Shown here: positions 32,280-32,874 of the stretch, in pieces
How the letters are laid out: the number at the start of each line of letters is the position of its first letter
Position numbering within the stretch: position 1 is the first letter of the stretch
NCBI GenBank assembly: GCA_013911595.1
Contig: JACESY010000015.1
Location: forward strand, 1 to 32,874
DNA length: 32,874 bases
From: Azoarcus sp.
GTDB lineage: Bacteria; Pseudomonadota; Gammaproteobacteria; Burkholderiales; Rhodocyclaceae
Direction of reading: 5' to 3'
Translations under genes and position numbers: made by a program
The notes under the pieces: generated by a model
Database searches by the model: none
What the model was told of the DNA's origin: nothing
The model's input: the letters and a program-made list of their open reading frames with translations, nothing else

Positions 32280-32433
32280 GCAATGCACCAAACAATCTTT
32301 TAAAACTCTGACTCCCACACCCGGGTTTTATGTCTTTTACAAGACCTGAGCACCCCGTAAGGGCCGTTCAGGCATCAGCAGTGCGGATTGCGGACGACCT
32401 TCGCAAGCAGCGCGCCGCGACAGACACGGAGAC

Positions 32434-32455
32434 GGCCGACCGGATCGGGTCGGCC
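32434..32455 (+). other. Stem-loop in the malate synthase leader
   Basis: GGCCGACC and GGTCGGCC form an eight-base stem with a six-base loop, about 45 bases before the upstream start codon. Smaller nested stems lie at 32332-32345 and 32345-32372. Confidence 0.4.
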
Positions 32456-32602
32456 CGACACCGTCGATCCAGATGTCTTCGCATTCATCAAGGAGCGCTC
32501 ATGATTCTCGACCAATCCCACGGCCAGCATGCGGACACCGCGACGCTGCCGGACCCCGACGCGGCAGGCGCCGCACCTCACCACGCCGACCGGAGACTCG
32601 CC

Positions 32603-32874
32603 ATGAACAGCCGTATCCGTTGCGAGCGGCTCGACGTAGATGCCGGGCTGCACCGTTTCATCGAGAACGAGGCCCTGCCGGGCACCGGCGTCAAGCCGGC
32701 CGCCTTCTGGAAGGGCTTGTCGGAACTCGCCCACGACTTCGCCCCGCGGGTGCGCGAACTGCTGGCAACGCGCGACCGCATTCAGGCCGAGATGGATCGC
32801 TGGCACCGCGAACACCCCGGCCCGATTCGCGATGCAGCGGCCTATCGCGCACACCTCGAGGCCATCGGCTATCT
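32603..32874 (+). CDS. glcB: Malate synthase G, N-terminal part (runs off the window)
   Basis: The first 90 residues match the start of malate synthase G: RLDVDAGLHRFIENEALPGTG, then PAAFWKGLSELAHDFAP and RDRIQAEMDRWHREHPGPI, ending in EAIGYL at the window edge. The full enzyme is about 720 residues. It condenses glyoxylate with acetyl-CoA to malate in the glyoxylate bypass and glycolate use. ATG 32603 has GGAG at 32592-32595 and agrees with homologues. However, an in-frame ATG at 32501 has an even better AAGGAG and no stop between, which would add 34 residues rich in His, Asp and Ala. Both are possible; the shorter form is preferred. Confidence 0.88.
   Translation, partial: MNSRIRCERLDVDAGLHRFIENEALPGTGVKPAAFWKGLSELAHDFAPRVRELLATRDRIQAEMDRWHREHPGPIRDAAAYRAHLEAIGY

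Larger units (their letters stand above)
31961..32500. other. 540-base divergent intergenic region before malate synthase
   Basis: The left part holds two inverted repeats: TCGCCACG/CGTGGCGA (32074-32081 with 32093-32100) and GATGCGTT/AACGCATC (32081-32088 with 32128-32135), which share one base. The middle (32215-32340) is AT-rich and contains a possible promoter. The right part holds several small stem-loops. No open reading frame with family support was found. Confidence 0.45.

Noticed and set aside
32286..32500. Known glycine riboswitch in the malate synthase leader
   Set aside because: The conserved glycine aptamer core was not recognisable; only unassigned stem-loops are present.

Overview
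The window comes from a GC-rich proteobacterium. The gene content (LPS core glycosyltransferases with MsbA, a ScsB/DsbD-type thiol transporter, malate synthase G, a fumarylpyruvate hydrolase-like FAH protein, and an ATP-grasp/alpha-E plus transglutaminase pair) fits a betaproteobacterium, perhaps near Rhodocyclales. That placement is inference. Most of the window is typical chromosomal DNA. The block from about 26100 to 31150 is visibly less GC-rich and carries one very large exported protein. No insertion sequence, prophage or CRISPR array was seen.

Layout. (a) 39-3496 (+): a circularly permuted ATP-grasp/alpha-E fusion overlaps a transglutaminase-like protease, an uncharacterised peptide-ligation style pair. 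(b) 3581-4414 (+): a methyltransferase with a secretion signal. (c) 4512-5830 (+): an orphan ParA ATPase overlaps a protein with a long basic disordered tail and a ribbon-helix-helix end. (d) 7860-5870 (-): GNAT, DUF1330 and NYN/OST-HTH genes in one operon. (e) 8884-7931 (-) and 8992-10092 (+): a homocysteine methyltransferase-like gene divergent from a DJ-1/AraC regulator. (f) 11740-10020 (-): a D-2-hydroxyacid dehydrogenase that appears to start at ATC, then an MntA/HepT toxin-antitoxin pair whose toxin end overlaps the AraC gene. (g) 11911-22445: a lipopolysaccharide region. An O-antigen ligase-like gene, a heptosyltransferase-like GT9 and a GT4 run leftward. Four GT4 glycosyltransferases, three of them tandem paralogues, and a PAPS-dependent sulfotransferase run rightward, followed by convergent msbA. 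(h) 25375-22586 (-): a ScsB/DsbD-type reductase and an exported redoxin. (i) 25610-26059 (+): an exported DsrE-like protein whose mRNA probably begins with a stem-loop. (j) 26628-30824 (+): a 1398-residue exported protein with Ig-like, cysteine-bearing repeat and choice-of-anchor domains and an IPTL-CTERM-like tail. (k) 31223-31148 (-): tRNA-Thr(CGT) with its own promoter and terminator. (l) 31960-31271 (-): an FAH-family hydrolase, divergent from malate synthase G, which runs off the right edge behind a long structured leader.

Functional picture. Region g would build, ligate and flip lipid A-core or O-chain glycans, with sulfation as a likely decoration. Regions h and i handle periplasmic thiol and sulfur chemistry. 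Regions a, b, c and j are the least understood. The strongest sequence-level oddities are the ATC start, the regulator/toxin convergent overlap, the triplicated glycosyltransferases with a sulfotransferase, the stem-loop at the 5' end of the DsrE mRNA, and the two possible starts of malate synthase.
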